In this document: positions 1 to 9,063 of the stretch, piece by piece | Layout: the number at the start of each line of letters is the position of its first letter | How positions within the stretch are numbered: position 1 is the stretch's first letter | Assembly: GCA_000372225.1 (NCBI GenBank) | Contig: AQTY01000001.1 | Location: forward strand, 1 to 64,000 | Origin: Candidatus Nitromaritima sp. SCGC AAA288-L16 | GTDB taxonomy: Bacteria > Nitrospinota > Nitrospinia > Nitrospinales > VA-1 | Length of the DNA: 64,000 bases | Direction of reading: 5' to 3' | Program-made: the position numbers and the translations under genes | Notes under the pieces: generated by a model | Database searches by the model: none | What the model was told of the DNA's origin: nothing | What the model saw: only the letters and a program-made list of their open reading frames with translations

Positions 1-58
1 CTGGCTAGATAATAAAAACTTTTCCGACTTCATTTCTTTCATCTCCATTTATATTCAA

Positions 59-1489
59 ATGTATAGATTCATGCATCCTGTTGAACAAAAATTTCAAAAG
101 GCTATGTCTCAAGTAATGCCTTCTGAGGTTCGTATTCTCGTAGCTGTTTCCGGTGGTCCTGACTCTGTAGTTTTGCTTCACCTTTTAAATAAATATAAAA
201 TAGAATTATCTAGCTGCGCTCTTGCCATTGCCCATCTTAATCACTTGTCTCGAGGAGTTGACTCAAATAAAGATTCGGATTTTGTTGTTGGATTGGGTAA
301 GGCTTTAGGGATTGAAACATTTGTCGAGGATGTTGATGTTGCCTTGTTGAGTAGTAAAAAGAAGTCCTCGTTTCAAGAAAGTGCAAGAATCATAAGGTAT
401 GAATTTCTAGAACGAATTTCAAAAAAATGGAGTGCGAATTTGATTGCTCTTGGCCATAATTCCGACGACCAGGCAGAAACATTTTTAATTAATTTATTGA
501 GGGGGAGTGGACTTCGAGGGCTAACTGGGATTCGTTCAAGGAGGGGTGATTATATCCGTCCCCTTCGCGATTGTTCCCGTTATGAAATTGAAAGTTATAT
601 TTCTACACAGGGCTTGCAATTCCGTTTGGACAGCTCGAATCAAGAAAAATACTATCTAAGGAATAAAATTCGTTTAGATTTAATTCCAACCTTAGAGTCA
701 TACAATTCAAATATAAAAAACTCGCTTGTCTCAACATCAGGACTGTTGGCTGATGATGAAGATTACATTGAAAAAAAAGTAGAAATAGCGATGGCCCAAG
801 TTGAGTTTGACGTGAAGGACGATAACTTTGCTTCTCTTGATGTTAATCTTTTTAATTCACAGCACCCCGCGTTACAGAAAAGACTAATCAGGCAAGCAAT
901 TTTAGTTGCCAAGGGTGACTTGAGATCCATTTCAGTGCGACACGTATTGAAGATAATTCAAATAATGAAGCTCGCAAATGGCGTTAAAGAGATACACCTT
1001 CCTGGATTTTTAACTGCTGTTTGTGAAAATGGGAAACTATTTGTTCGTAAACGTTATAATTGTGACTTTGTTGAGGATGAATTTCTTTCAGAGGACTTCG
1101 AGTCTAAAGGAATAAATGTTCCCGGGACTACTGAAATTGAATTTCGAGGTTTATGCCTCAATACCAAACTGGTTTCTAAAAAGGATATTGATTTTTATTC
1201 TACAAATTCCAATAAAGCTTATTTTGATTACGATAAAACAGGCTCTGACATAAAAGTGAGGGTTTTTCGACCGGGAGACCGATTTGTACCTTTAGGAATG
1301 AAAGGAACAAAAAAACTCAAGACATTCTTTATAGACGAAAAAATTCCTCGAGATCAAAGAAAATCAATACCACTCATTACGTCAACAAATGATGATATTA
1401 TATGGGTTTACGAAAAAAGAATCGGGGAACGTTATAGAGTTACCGATAAGAGTACCAGGATTATGGTTGTTGAGGGGACCATAGGTTGA
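59..1489 (+). CDS. tilS: tRNA(Ile)-lysidine synthetase
   Basis: TilS attaches lysine to C34 of tRNA-Ile(CAU) with ATP, so that this tRNA reads AUA and not AUG; it works in the cytoplasm. The PP-loop ATP motif SGGPDS is at residues 31-36 and GHNSDDQAET begins near residue 132, both in the N-terminal nucleotide alpha-hydrolase fold. A C-terminal substrate-binding domain with RPGDRFVPLG lies around residue 400. The length of 476 aa is normal for the long form of the family. The start is the first ATG; no clear ribosome binding site is seen, and an in-frame ATG at 71 is an alternative. It stands about 115 bases before ftsH, an order common in bacteria. Confidence 0.95.
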   Translation: MYRFMHPVEQKFQKAMSQVMPSEVRILVAVSGGPDSVVLLHLLNKYKIELSSCALAIAHLNHLSRGVDSNKDSDFVVGLGKALGIETFVEDVDVALLSSKKKSSFQESARIIRYEFLERISKKWSANLIALGHNSDDQAETFLINLLRGSGLRGLTGIRSRRGDYIRPLRDCSRYEIESYISTQGLQFRLDSSNQEKYYLRNKIRLDLIPTLESYNSNIKNSLVSTSGLLADDEDYIEKKVEIAMAQVEFDVKDDNFASLDVNLFNSQHPALQKRLIRQAILVAKGDLRSISVRHVLKIIQIMKLANGVKEIHLPGFLTAVCENGKLFVRKRYNCDFVEDEFLSEDFESKGINVPGTTEIEFRGLCLNTKLVSKKDIDFYSTNSNKAYFDYDKTGSDIKVRVFRPGDRFVPLGMKGTKKLKTFFIDEKIPRDQRKSIPLITSTNDDIIWVYEKRIGERYRVTDKSTRIMVVEGTIG

Positions 1490-1541
1490 AATCTTACCGT
1501 AAAATATTTGGCACTTAAGTATGTATATTTATGCTATCATT

Positions 1542-1568
1542 TTGATTGATATGTTTAGCTATTATAAT
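1542..1568 (+). promoter_or_regulatory. possible sigma-70-type promoter for ftsH
   Basis: A perfect TATAAT at 1563-1568 is preceded by TTGATT at 1542-1547. The spacing is 15 bases, shorter than the usual 17, so the -35 assignment is weak. Transcription would start near 1575, about 30 bases before the ftsH start codon. Confidence 0.35.
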
Positions 1569-1606
1569 CAGATGGAAACTATTTTTTTGTTTGAAGGAGA
1601 TCTTCT

Positions 1607-3535
1607 TTGAATCAGTTTTATAAAAATTTAGCACTTTGGCTCGTAGTAGGATTGATTATGATTGCCCTATTTAATATTTTCAATCAACCCCTGAGCAGTC
1701 AGTCTGATGTCATATTTAGCGAGTTTATGGATCAGGTTGAAAGTGGGAAAATCTCTGAAGTGACGATTCAGGGCGACCGCGTCAGCGGTAAATATTTAGA
1801 TGGAACTTCTTTTCAGACAATGACTCCATCAAAAGATCAGGATCTTGTTAGGATTCTTCGTGAGAAAGGGGTTCGTATTGTTGTCGTTCCACCAGAGCAA
1901 ACCAGTTGGTATATGAATATTTTGATTTCCTGGTTCCCAATGATTTTACTTCTTGGAATCTGGATATTTTTTATGCGGCAAATGCAAGCGGGTGGCGGGA
2001 AGGCTTTGTCGTTTGGTAAATCCAAGGCCCGATTGATGAACGAAGAGAAAAATAAGACTACTTTTAAAGATGTTGCTGGAGTCGATGAAGCTAAGGAAGA
2101 ACTCCATGAAATAATAGAATTTTTAAAAGAACCGCAAAAATTTAACAAATTAGGTGGAAAAATTCCAAAAGGTGTTCTTCTTGTGGGTCCACCGGGTACA
2201 GGGAAAACTTTATTAGCAAAGGCTATTGCTGGGGAGGCTAATGTACCCTTTTTTAGTATCAGTGGGTCAGATTTCGTCGAGATGTTCGTCGGCGTTGGTG
2301 CCTCTCGTGTGCGAGACCTGTTTGAGCAAGGGAAAAAAAATAGTCCGTGTATTATTTTTATTGATGAGATTGATGCAGTTGGTCGCCACCGTGGTGCTGG
2401 TTTGGGTGGTGGACATGATGAAAGAGAGCAGACTCTAAACCAACTTCTTGTTGAAATGGATGGCTTTGAAAATAACGAAGGGGTTATTTTGATAGCGGCT
2501 ACTAATAGACCAGATGTGTTAGATCCTGCATTACTCAGACCAGGAAGATTTGATCGACAGGTTATGGTTGACCGTCCAGATGTGAAAGGACGTGAAGGTG
2601 TTCTCAAGGTACACACTGCAACTGTACCATTAACAGAGAATGTTGACCTTAAAATTATTGCTCGAGGGACCCCAGGGTTCACTGGTGCGGATTTAGCAAA
2701 CCTTGTCAATGAAGCCGCGTTACTTGCCGCTAGGGATGATAAAAAATGTGTGGGTAATGATGATTTCGAAAGTGCTAAAGATAAAGTGTTAATGGGTGTG
2801 GAAAGAAGAAGTATGGTGATATCTGAAAAAGAGAAACGAACAACAGCCTATCATGAGGCAGGACATGCTTTGGTTGCAGTAAAACTTCCAGGTACTGATC
2901 CACTTCATAAGGTTACCATCATTCCAAGAGGTAGGGCGCTTGGTGTTACTATGCAACTGCCAGAAGACGAAAAACATACTTACCCAAGAAATTTTCTCTA
3001 TAACAATTTAGCTATATTCATGGGTGGTCGAGTGGCTGAAGAAATATGTTTGGGGCAAATGACAACCGGGGCAGGAAATGACATCGAGAGAGCCACGGAG
3101 ATGGCCCGTAAAATGGTGTGTGAGTGGGGAATGAGTGAGAAAATGGGACCGCTTACGTACGGGTCCAAGGAGGAACAGGTCTTTTTAGGAAAAGATTTCT
3201 CGCAACAAAAAAACTTTAGTGATCAGACGGCAAAATTAATAGACCAAGAGGTCAAAGCCCTCGTGATGAGCGGATATGAAAAGGCTCGTGAAATAATAAC
3301 CGAACATCGAGACTCACTTGAAAAAATGGCTTTAGCTCTACTGGATAGAGAAACTCTTAATGCATCAGAAGTTAAGGAAATTATTGAGGGAAAGGTTCCA
3401 CCCGTTGGTGGAGATGAAACAAAGGTTGAATCAGAAGGAGTAGTCCCTCCTAGTGCTCAACCAGCTAAAAAGAAGTCAAATGATGATTCGGAGGGAATAA
3501 TGGGAGGTGGGTTACCGGATCCGCACCCAGTATAA
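1607..3535 (+). CDS. ftsH: ATP-dependent zinc metalloprotease FtsH
   Basis: FtsH is the membrane-bound hexameric AAA+ protease that removes misassembled membrane proteins and short-lived regulators. Two N-terminal membrane segments (about 8-25 and 103-123) flank a periplasmic domain. The AAA module has Walker A GPPGTGKT at 194-201, Walker B IIFIDE at 249-254 and the second region of homology near 298-315. The zinc-protease motif HEAGH is at 416-420. The 642 aa length is typical, with a polar Pro/Gly-rich tail. The start is TTG, chosen because AAGGAG lies 7 bases upstream at 1594-1599. It is followed by a strong terminator, so it is probably transcribed alone or with tilS. Confidence 0.98.
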   Translation: MNQFYKNLALWLVVGLIMIALFNIFNQPLSSQSDVIFSEFMDQVESGKISEVTIQGDRVSGKYLDGTSFQTMTPSKDQDLVRILREKGVRIVVVPPEQTSWYMNILISWFPMILLLGIWIFFMRQMQAGGGKALSFGKSKARLMNEEKNKTTFKDVAGVDEAKEELHEIIEFLKEPQKFNKLGGKIPKGVLLVGPPGTGKTLLAKAIAGEANVPFFSISGSDFVEMFVGVGASRVRDLFEQGKKNSPCIIFIDEIDAVGRHRGAGLGGGHDEREQTLNQLLVEMDGFENNEGVILIAATNRPDVLDPALLRPGRFDRQVMVDRPDVKGREGVLKVHTATVPLTENVDLKIIARGTPGFTGADLANLVNEAALLAARDDKKCVGNDDFESAKDKVLMGVERRSMVISEKEKRTTAYHEAGHALVAVKLPGTDPLHKVTIIPRGRALGVTMQLPEDEKHTYPRNFLYNNLAIFMGGRVAEEICLGQMTTGAGNDIERATEMARKMVCEWGMSEKMGPLTYGSKEEQVFLGKDFSQQKNFSDQTAKLIDQEVKALVMSGYEKAREIITEHRDSLEKMALALLDRETLNASEVKEIIEGKVPPVGGDETKVESEGVVPPSAQPAKKKSNDDSEGIMGGGLPDPHPV

Positions 3536-3575
3536 ATATTGCTTGAGTTTAAGCATTACAGAATTAAATAAAAAT

Positions 3576-3625
3576 AGCTTCAGGTGAGGGAATGGCATCG
3601 TGATCCCGACTTGAAGCTTTTTTTG
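3576..3625 (+). terminator. rho-independent terminator after ftsH
   Basis: A 10-bp stem with one G-T pair (AGCTTCAGGT at 3576-3585 with ACTTGAAGCT at 3609-3618) has a further GGGA/TCCC pairing inside the loop. It is followed directly by a T run. It lies 40 bases after the ftsH stop codon. Confidence 0.85.
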
Positions 3626-3666
3626 TTTGCTTTGATATATAAAAACCACTTTGATTTAACGAATAC

Positions 3667-4497
3667 ATGACATTTTCATTCGATAATTTAGCTGGTTCGA
3701 ATTCTATCGCGGTTATGGGGGTTATTAATTTATCTCCGGATTCATTTTATTCGAGGAGTAGTCACACGAACCCTTGTGATGTGTTACATGCAGCGGAAAA
3801 AATGATTCATGACGGGGTTCACATTCTCGATGTAGGAGCAGAGAGTACGCGTCCCGGAGCCAGGGGTATCTCAGTTAAACTTGAATTGGAGCGTCTCCTG
3901 CCAGTCATAACAAAATTAACGAAAGAATTTAATGTCCCTATTTCTGTGGACACCTATAAACCGGATGTCGCCTCAGTTGTTTTGCAAGAAGGTGCGGCTG
4001 TGATTAATGATATTTCTGGCCTGGGGGCAGGGTATAAGATGGCTAATGTAATATCACATCATAATGCTGGTATTGTTTTGATGCATATGAAAGGAACCCC
4101 TGAGATAATGCAAAGAAATCCTTGTTACGAAGATGTCTGTGCGGAAGTTTTAAATTTTCTGTCGCAGCGGGTTGACCTAGCTGAAGATGCAGGAATTGAT
4201 TCTGGGAGCATTGCGATTGATCCAGGTATTGGATTTGGGAAAACTTTGACCCACAATATCGATTTGATCTCCAAGTTAGGTCAGCTAAAAGTTTTGGGTA
4301 AAAAAATTCTTCTTGGTGTTTCCAGAAAATCACTTATTGGCGATATTCTAAACCTTGAACCCGCAGAACGTTTGGAAGGTTCTATTGCAGCAGGCATTGT
4401 GGGGGTTGTTAATGGCGCTAATATTCTCAGGGTCCATGATGTTGGTCCTACCGTGCGAGCAGTTCGAATCGCTAGTGCCTTAATGAAGACAAGTTGA
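3667..4497 (+). CDS. folP: dihydropteroate synthase
   Basis: FolP condenses p-aminobenzoate with hydroxymethyl-dihydropterin diphosphate to make dihydropteroate in folate synthesis. The TIM-barrel signatures are all present in order: GVINLSPDSF (about 18-27), STRPGA near 60, SVDTYKP near 98, NDISG, DPGIGFGKT near 175 and GVSRKS near 217. The length of 276 aa is normal. There is no strong ribosome binding site before the ATG. pdxJ begins 4 bases after its stop, so the two are likely co-transcribed. Confidence 0.95.
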   Translation: MTFSFDNLAGSNSIAVMGVINLSPDSFYSRSSHTNPCDVLHAAEKMIHDGVHILDVGAESTRPGARGISVKLELERLLPVITKLTKEFNVPISVDTYKPDVASVVLQEGAAVINDISGLGAGYKMANVISHHNAGIVLMHMKGTPEIMQRNPCYEDVCAEVLNFLSQRVDLAEDAGIDSGSIAIDPGIGFGKTLTHNIDLISKLGQLKVLGKKILLGVSRKSLIGDILNLEPAERLEGSIAAGIVGVVNGANILRVHDVGPTVRAVRIASALMKTS

Positions 4498-4501
4498 GAG
4501 A

Positions 4502-5230
4502 ATGATTAAACTCTTTGTAAATATAGATCATGTGGCGACGGTGCGTGAAGCGCGAAAAACCTATGAACCGGATCCTTTGGAGGCAGCGATAATTGCTGAA
4601 AAAGCGGGTGCATATGGAATTACGGCCCACTTGCGGGAAGATCGTCGTCATGTGCAAGATAACGACATTAGACGCTTAAAAGATCAAATTACCACACCTC
4701 TTAATTTGGAAATGGCGGCGGTTGACGAAATGGTAGAAATAGCTATTGCCACGAAACCTTTTCAAGTTTCAATCGTACCTGAGAACCGCCAAGAGATTAC
4801 GACGGAGGGTGGGTTGAATATTATGGAACAAGAAGACCATTTGATTGAAGTGGGTTATCAGTTGAAGGAAAGGGACATATTATTTAGTTTGTTTATTGAT
4901 CCAGACGCACATCAGGTGAAAGCAGCTAACAGGGTGAAAGCAGACAGCATTGAGCTTAACACGGGACCTTATTCAGAAAGCTCTAGCATTGATGCAAACG
5001 CTCAACATTTGGCACAATTGAGAAAGGCGGCGGTGCAGGCTCATGAACTTGGATTACGAGTATTTGCTGGCCACGGCCTAACTATTGGTAACGTTCCGGC
5101 TATTATTCACAATGTACCCTGGATTGAAGAATTGAATATAGGTCACCACATTGTCTCACGTTCCATTTATGTCGGGATAGATCAATCTGTCAGAGATATG
5201 ATTAATTGCATCCAGGGGAAGATAATTTAA
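4502..5230 (+). CDS. pdxJ: pyridoxine 5'-phosphate synthase
   Basis: PdxJ joins 1-deoxyxylulose 5-phosphate and 3-amino-2-oxopropyl phosphate to form pyridoxine 5'-phosphate, the last ring-forming step of the DXP-dependent vitamin B6 pathway. Family signatures include VNIDHVATVREAR at 6-18, HLREDRRHVQD near 43, NLEMA, VPENRQE, and GHGLT near 194. The length of 242 aa is standard. It follows folP with a 4-base gap. A product with this pathway means GlyA and other PLP enzymes in the window can be supplied by de novo synthesis. Confidence 0.96.
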   Translation: MIKLFVNIDHVATVREARKTYEPDPLEAAIIAEKAGAYGITAHLREDRRHVQDNDIRRLKDQITTPLNLEMAAVDEMVEIAIATKPFQVSIVPENRQEITTEGGLNIMEQEDHLIEVGYQLKERDILFSLFIDPDAHQVKAANRVKADSIELNTGPYSESSSIDANAQHLAQLRKAAVQAHELGLRVFAGHGLTIGNVPAIIHNVPWIEELNIGHHIVSRSIYVGIDQSVRDMINCIQGKII

Positions 5231-5285
5231 AATGTAGAGAAATATTAGTAAACATATGTAATAAAATAATTATTTTTTTTTTGCA

Positions 5286-5315
5286 TTACCAGTGGCATAT
5301 AAATTGCTTTATAAT
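5286..5315 (+). promoter_or_regulatory. probable promoter for the coiled-coil gene
   Basis: TTACCA (5286-5291) and a perfect TATAAT (5310-5315) are separated by 18 bases. Transcription would start near 5322. This argues against an ATG-equivalent start at 5318 for the next gene and supports the one at 5360. Confidence 0.45.
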
Positions 5316-5359
5316 AAGTGTATGCTAAAAAATGCCAAAGTATTGACAAGGCCAATATA

Positions 5360-6124
5360 ATGAGCGAACACAATATAAACGGTAATGTAGCTAGTGAAAA
5401 CTCAGCCGCTCGTGAACGAGGGGCGTCTGTAGCTCGTGAGTATGAACGGGTTGTAAATACTTTCAATAAAGTTTTGTTATTAAAAGAGAAAATTCGTTTG
5501 TCTGTTGAGCATCGAATCAGTGAATTAGAGAATTTTTTAGCTCGAAATGAAGAACAATTAGGTACCCTTTCGAGAAATATTGAAATTTATGAATTGAATA
5601 TATCTAGAAGTGTAGAGAATCTAGAAGAATTACTAATTGAGGAAACAAAAACTAAAGATGAATATAATAATCTATTGCATGGTGTATCGATGGAGACTGT
5701 TGGCGTTACCGCAGTTGAAGAAGATTCAGTTAAAGAAATGAGTTTGCAGGAACGTGGCCCATCGACGGAAAATCTAATTCAACAGAGGCATCACTTTCTT
5801 GATAACTTGAACTCATCCTTCCAAAAACTTGATAATGAATTGCAATCAATCAGTTTTCTTCAAACAGAAATGCACAATGCAAGGTCTGAAATTCTTGAGA
5901 AAAAGGAACAGGCGCTTGAAAAGAAAATTATCTTGGACGAAAATAGGCACGATTTGGAGGAAGAGCGCGAACAACTGGAGTCAGACTTAGAAATTTCGGT
6001 TAAGGAAGAAGAAGTGTTAACCCTTGAGTATGCTCAGTTGATAAATAAAGTTGAAGGTTCCATACTTCTAGGTGATGATATTGACAGAATATTATTTTCT
6101 TCTCTAGGCACTGTTGATGATTAG
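5360..6124 (+). CDS. coiled-coil protein of unknown function
   Basis: I do not recognise this family. The product (254 aa from the ATG at 5360) is strongly charged and rich in Glu, Lys, Leu and Gln. Two long heptad-like helical stretches (roughly residues 30-100 and 135-220) suggest an extended coiled coil. There is no signal peptide or membrane segment, so it should be cytoplasmic. An open frame extends upstream to 5318, but the promoter-like TATAAT ends only three bases before that point, so the start at 5360 after a weak AAGG is preferred. It lies alone between pdxJ and the gap operon. Confidence 0.7.
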   Translation: MSEHNINGNVASENSAARERGASVAREYERVVNTFNKVLLLKEKIRLSVEHRISELENFLARNEEQLGTLSRNIEIYELNISRSVENLEELLIEETKTKDEYNNLLHGVSMETVGVTAVEEDSVKEMSLQERGPSTENLIQQRHHFLDNLNSSFQKLDNELQSISFLQTEMHNARSEILEKKEQALEKKIILDENRHDLEEEREQLESDLEISVKEEEVLTLEYAQLINKVEGSILLGDDIDRILFSSLGTVDD

Positions 6125-6190
6125 AACAGAATAAGTATCCTACCCGCCCCTACGTATTTCTTCTATATTTTATACATTTAAAGGTTATTA

Positions 6191-6219
6191 TTGACTTGAG
6201 TTTCTAACTTTTGCATAAT
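6191..6219 (+). promoter_or_regulatory. sigma-70-type promoter of the gap operon
   Basis: TTGACT (6191-6196) and CATAAT (6214-6219) each match the consensus at 5 of 6 bases, with the ideal 17-base spacing. It predicts a leader of about 190 bases before gap, long enough to hold regulatory structure. Confidence 0.6.
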
Positions 6220-6243
6220 CAAAATTTTGAGACAGAAAGGGAT

Positions 6244-6342
6244 TTAATTTGTTTTTCTACGCTTGTAACTCTCTAATTCAATAGCTTCCCTCTCTGTTGA
6301 ATGAGTAAAGCGCAGAGCCTCGAGTCCCCTTTCATGCCCTAT
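6244..6342 (-). pseudogene. possible gene remnant in the gap leader
   Basis: On the minus strand a 32-codon stretch open between two stops reads like the charged C-terminal end of a protein, including HERGLEALRF, HSTEREAIELE and SYKRRKTN, then stop. It has no start codon, and the upstream DNA is non-coding in appearance. It may be a decayed gene end or chance; the call rests only on protein-like composition. Confidence 0.22.
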
Positions 6343-6417
6343 TTAAAAATTTCATATTTTTAATATTATTGGATTTTCTGCTGTGTTTTGTGGATCCTTT
6401 TTTGAGGATATTTATTC

Positions 6418-7437
6418 ATGCCTGTGAAAGTAGCTATAAATGGATTTGGTAGAATTGGAAGGAACGTTCTCAAGTGTGTCATTAATGATAGCGATTGTTC
6501 TTCTTTATTTGAAGTTGTAGCTATAAATGATTTAACCGAACCTAAAACTCTAGCCCATTTATTTAAATATGATTCAGTTCAGGGAATAAATTCTGCCAAA
6601 GTAGAAATCGCTGAGCAGGGATTTAGTGTTAACGGAAAGTCTATCCGTATTTTAGCAGATCGAGATCCCGAAGCTTTGCCTTGGAAGGATTTGGGTGTAG
6701 ATATAGTTGTAGAATCCACTGGGTTATTTACCAAACGTTCTGCCGCAGAAAAACATGTAAAAGCAGGTGCAAAAAAAGTTTTAATCTCTGCTCCAGCGAC
6801 TGATCCTGATGTAACTCTAGTCATCGGTGTTAATGACGATCGATACAATGCTGAATCTGATCATATTATTTCCAATGCTTCTTGCACAACCAATTGTCTC
6901 GCGCCCATAGTAAAGGTCCTGCATAACAACCTAGGGATTGAAAGAGGCGTAATGACAACGATTCATTCTTTTACCAATGATCAGCAAATTCTTGACTTAC
7001 CGCATAAGGATTTACGTCGAGCGCGAGCAGCGTCCGTGTCCATGATTCCCACAACTACTGGAGCAGCAAAAGCTGTCTCCTTAGTTATACCCGAATTAAA
7101 GGGCAGGCTGGATGGTATGGCTATTAGAGTGCCAACCCCAAATGTTTCTATTGTCGACTTTGTCGCTGATGTTGGCAAAGACACGACATCATCTGAAGTT
7201 AATGATTTGTTCAAACTTGCGTCAAAGGCCGACTTAAAGGGTATTTTAGATTATGAAGAAATTCCTCTGGTCTCAGTAGATTATCAGGGGAATGAATACT
7301 CATCTATTGTTGATGGGTTATCTACAAAGGTCATAGATAAGAGGTTAGTAAAAGTTTTAGCCTGGTATGACAACGAGTGGGGTTATTCATCACGAGTTTG
7401 CGATTTATTGAAAATGATTGTAAATAAGGGATTATAG
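6418..7437 (+). CDS. gap: glyceraldehyde-3-phosphate dehydrogenase
   Basis: GAPDH oxidises and phosphorylates glyceraldehyde 3-phosphate with NAD in glycolysis, and runs the reverse reaction in gluconeogenesis. The Rossmann motif INGFGRIGR is at 7-15 and the active-site motif SNASCTTN at 152-159, so the nucleophile is Cys156; the catalytic His is His183 in HSFTNDQ. The length of 339 aa is standard for type I enzymes. The ATG is preceded by TTGAGG. It heads an operon with tpiA 5 bases downstream and secG after that. The matching pgk is not here but 18 kb away on the other strand. Confidence 0.97.
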   Translation: MPVKVAINGFGRIGRNVLKCVINDSDCSSLFEVVAINDLTEPKTLAHLFKYDSVQGINSAKVEIAEQGFSVNGKSIRILADRDPEALPWKDLGVDIVVESTGLFTKRSAAEKHVKAGAKKVLISAPATDPDVTLVIGVNDDRYNAESDHIISNASCTTNCLAPIVKVLHNNLGIERGVMTTIHSFTNDQQILDLPHKDLRRARAASVSMIPTTTGAAKAVSLVIPELKGRLDGMAIRVPTPNVSIVDFVADVGKDTTSSEVNDLFKLASKADLKGILDYEEIPLVSVDYQGNEYSSIVDGLSTKVIDKRLVKVLAWYDNEWGYSSRVCDLLKMIVNKGL

Positions 7438-7442
7438 AAGTT

Positions 7443-8207
7443 ATGAGGCGCCCTATCGTTGTTGGTAACTGGAAGATGAATATGCTTATTTCATCTTCCG
7501 GGCATTGGGTTGAAGAGCTATTAAATACCTCCGATTGTGCAGGGACTTTTGATATTGTTGTCGCTCCACCGTTTACATCTCTTTCCGTAGTTCGTAAGTC
7601 TATAGAGGGGAGCAAGATCCAACTAGCCGGTCAAAATATGGCTTCAGAAGCAGAAGGTGCGCAAACCGGAGAAATTTCAGCTATTATGCTTAAAGATGCG
7701 GGTTGTGATTATGTCATATTAGGCCATTCAGAAAGGCGGCAATATCACAATGAATCGGATGAGTTAATCAACAAAAAGATATTTCTTGCTTGCGAAAACG
7801 CGCTGAATGTTATTTTTTGTATTGGCGAGTCTGTTGGCGAACATAATAAAGATAAAACTAATGATGTGATAGAAAGACAGTTGTTTGATGGTCTACAAGG
7901 GTTAAAAGAAGACCAATTAAATAGTTTATTGATAGCTTATGAACCTATTTGGGCCATAGGCACTGGACATACGGCTAATCCGAATCAAGTACAGGATGTT
8001 CATAGCTTTATTCGCAGTTTATGTGAAAAGTCATTTGGAAAAGATCTGGCAAGGGCTACACGTATTTTATATGGTGGTAGTGTCGATTCCCAGAGTAGTT
8101 CGGCACTAATGGCTCAACCTGATGTTGATGGTCTTTTGGTTGGAGGAGCAAGTCTTAGATCAAAATCTTTTTATGATATAATCAAATCATCGTTTAAAGG
8201 GGATTAA
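7443..8207 (+). CDS. tpiA: triosephosphate isomerase
   Basis: TpiA interconverts glyceraldehyde 3-phosphate and dihydroxyacetone phosphate. The catalytic residues are visible: Asn9 and Lys11 in GNWKMN, His95 in LGHSERR and Glu167 in AYEPIWAIGTG, with the phosphate-binding YGGSV near 215. The length of 254 aa is typical. It starts 5 bases after gap and is followed 5 bases later by secG, so the three form one transcription unit. Its dihydroxyacetone phosphate product also feeds GpsA, encoded further along the window. Confidence 0.97.
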   Translation: MRRPIVVGNWKMNMLISSSGHWVEELLNTSDCAGTFDIVVAPPFTSLSVVRKSIEGSKIQLAGQNMASEAEGAQTGEISAIMLKDAGCDYVILGHSERRQYHNESDELINKKIFLACENALNVIFCIGESVGEHNKDKTNDVIERQLFDGLQGLKEDQLNSLLIAYEPIWAIGTGHTANPNQVQDVHSFIRSLCEKSFGKDLARATRILYGGSVDSQSSSALMAQPDVDGLLVGGASLRSKSFYDIIKSSFKGD

Positions 8208-8212
8208 TTTTT

Positions 8213-8512
8213 ATGCATACCGCGGTTATTATCCTGCACGTTATGTGCACTCTTTTTCTTATTCTTGTAATTCTTTTGCAAACCGGAAAGGGAGCGGCAA
8301 TGGGTTCCGGCCTTGGAGCTGGGAGTAGTCAGACTATGTTCGGTAGTTCCGGTGCGGGAAATTTTTTAACCAAAATGACCACGGCTATTGCAACGTTATT
8401 TATGATTACCTCCCTTACTTTGGGGATAATGTCCACCAAAGAAAAATCTCGATCTGTAATGCCGGATTTAGAAAACCCTGCCCCTATAAGCTCTCCCGAG
8501 ACAATTCCTTAA
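8213..8512 (+). CDS. secG: preprotein translocase subunit SecG
   Basis: SecG is the small membrane subunit of the SecYEG channel that exports unfolded proteins. Two hydrophobic segments (about 3-20 and 55-75) flank the typical Gly/Ser-rich loop containing [13 protein letters not shown]. The length of 99 aa fits the family, and the Ser/Pro-rich tail is unremarkable. The tpiA-secG-tRNA-Leu order is widespread in bacteria, which supports the assignment. The start codon follows tpiA by 5 bases. Confidence 0.92.
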   Translation: MHTAVIILHVMCTLFLILVILLQTGKGAAMGSGLGAGSSQTMFGSSGAGNFLTKMTTAIATLFMITSLTLGIMSTKEKSRSVMPDLENPAPISSPETIP

Positions 8513-8544
8513 ACCGGGGATGAAAAATCAAAATAACAACACGT

Positions 8545-8629
8545 GCCGATGTGGTGGAACTGGTAGACACGTGCGCTTGAGGGGCGTATGGAGCGATCCG
8601 TGGGAGTTCGAATCTCCCCATCGGCACCA
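8545..8629 (+). tRNA. tRNA-Leu (anticodon GAG)
   Basis: An 85-base class II tRNA. The 7-bp acceptor GCCGATG pairs with CATCGGC, the discriminator is A, and CCA is encoded. The D-loop GGTAGAC, a long variable arm and the T-loop GTTCGAATC are present. The anticodon loop TTGAGGG places GAG at 8579-8581, reading CUC and CUU. Confidence 0.95.
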
Positions 8630-8663
8630 ATATTTATTTTGATTTAAAAAAATAACCCGATAT

Positions 8664-9020
8664 ATGCAAGCGACTACCTTGAAGGGGCTATTCCTAGACC
8701 CCAGTTTTATCATTATTTTGTTTGTTATTCTTGGCACGATCGTTAATATTCTTATCGGTGTTAGCATACTTCCGGAAGATAAACGAAAAAAAGGTTTTAA
8801 AGCCCACCGCTTGACTTTTTATTTTGTTGTTCTTAGCTATGTAATGTTTTTGTGGGTATCTTACTCTCCTACTAAAAATGAATGGTTTGAATATATAGTG
8901 CTGGTGTATTTTCTACTTGTCATTCCGATAACTCGCAGAATTAATATTACTTTTCATGCCATACTAGCGTCATTGGGGCTAATTTTATTAGTTGGAGTTG
9001 CTTCATTTAGTGTGTTGTGA
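8664..9020 (+). CDS. small multi-pass membrane protein, unknown
   Basis: I do not recognise the family. The 118 aa product has about four hydrophobic helices (roughly 10-32, 46-66, 74-90 and 94-116), separated by a basic loop with EDKRKKGFKAHR. There are no obvious catalytic motifs. It lies 35 bases after the tRNA-Leu gene and 43 bases before a flavoprotein gene, on the same strand as the respiratory complex that follows, so a respiratory or membrane role is possible but unproven. Confidence 0.65.
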   Translation: MQATTLKGLFLDPSFIIILFVILGTIVNILIGVSILPEDKRKKGFKAHRLTFYFVVLSYVMFLWVSYSPTKNEWFEYIVLVYFLLVIPITRRINITFHAILASLGLILLVGVASFSVL

Positions 9021-9063
9021 TGCTTTACATTGAAAATAATTTTTTCTCAAGGCTTAAGATTTC

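Noticed and set aside
1837..2709. A 290-codon open frame on the minus strand
   Set aside because: It lies entirely opposite the AAA module of ftsH and has Pro/Ser/Arg-rich composition typical of an antisense shadow.
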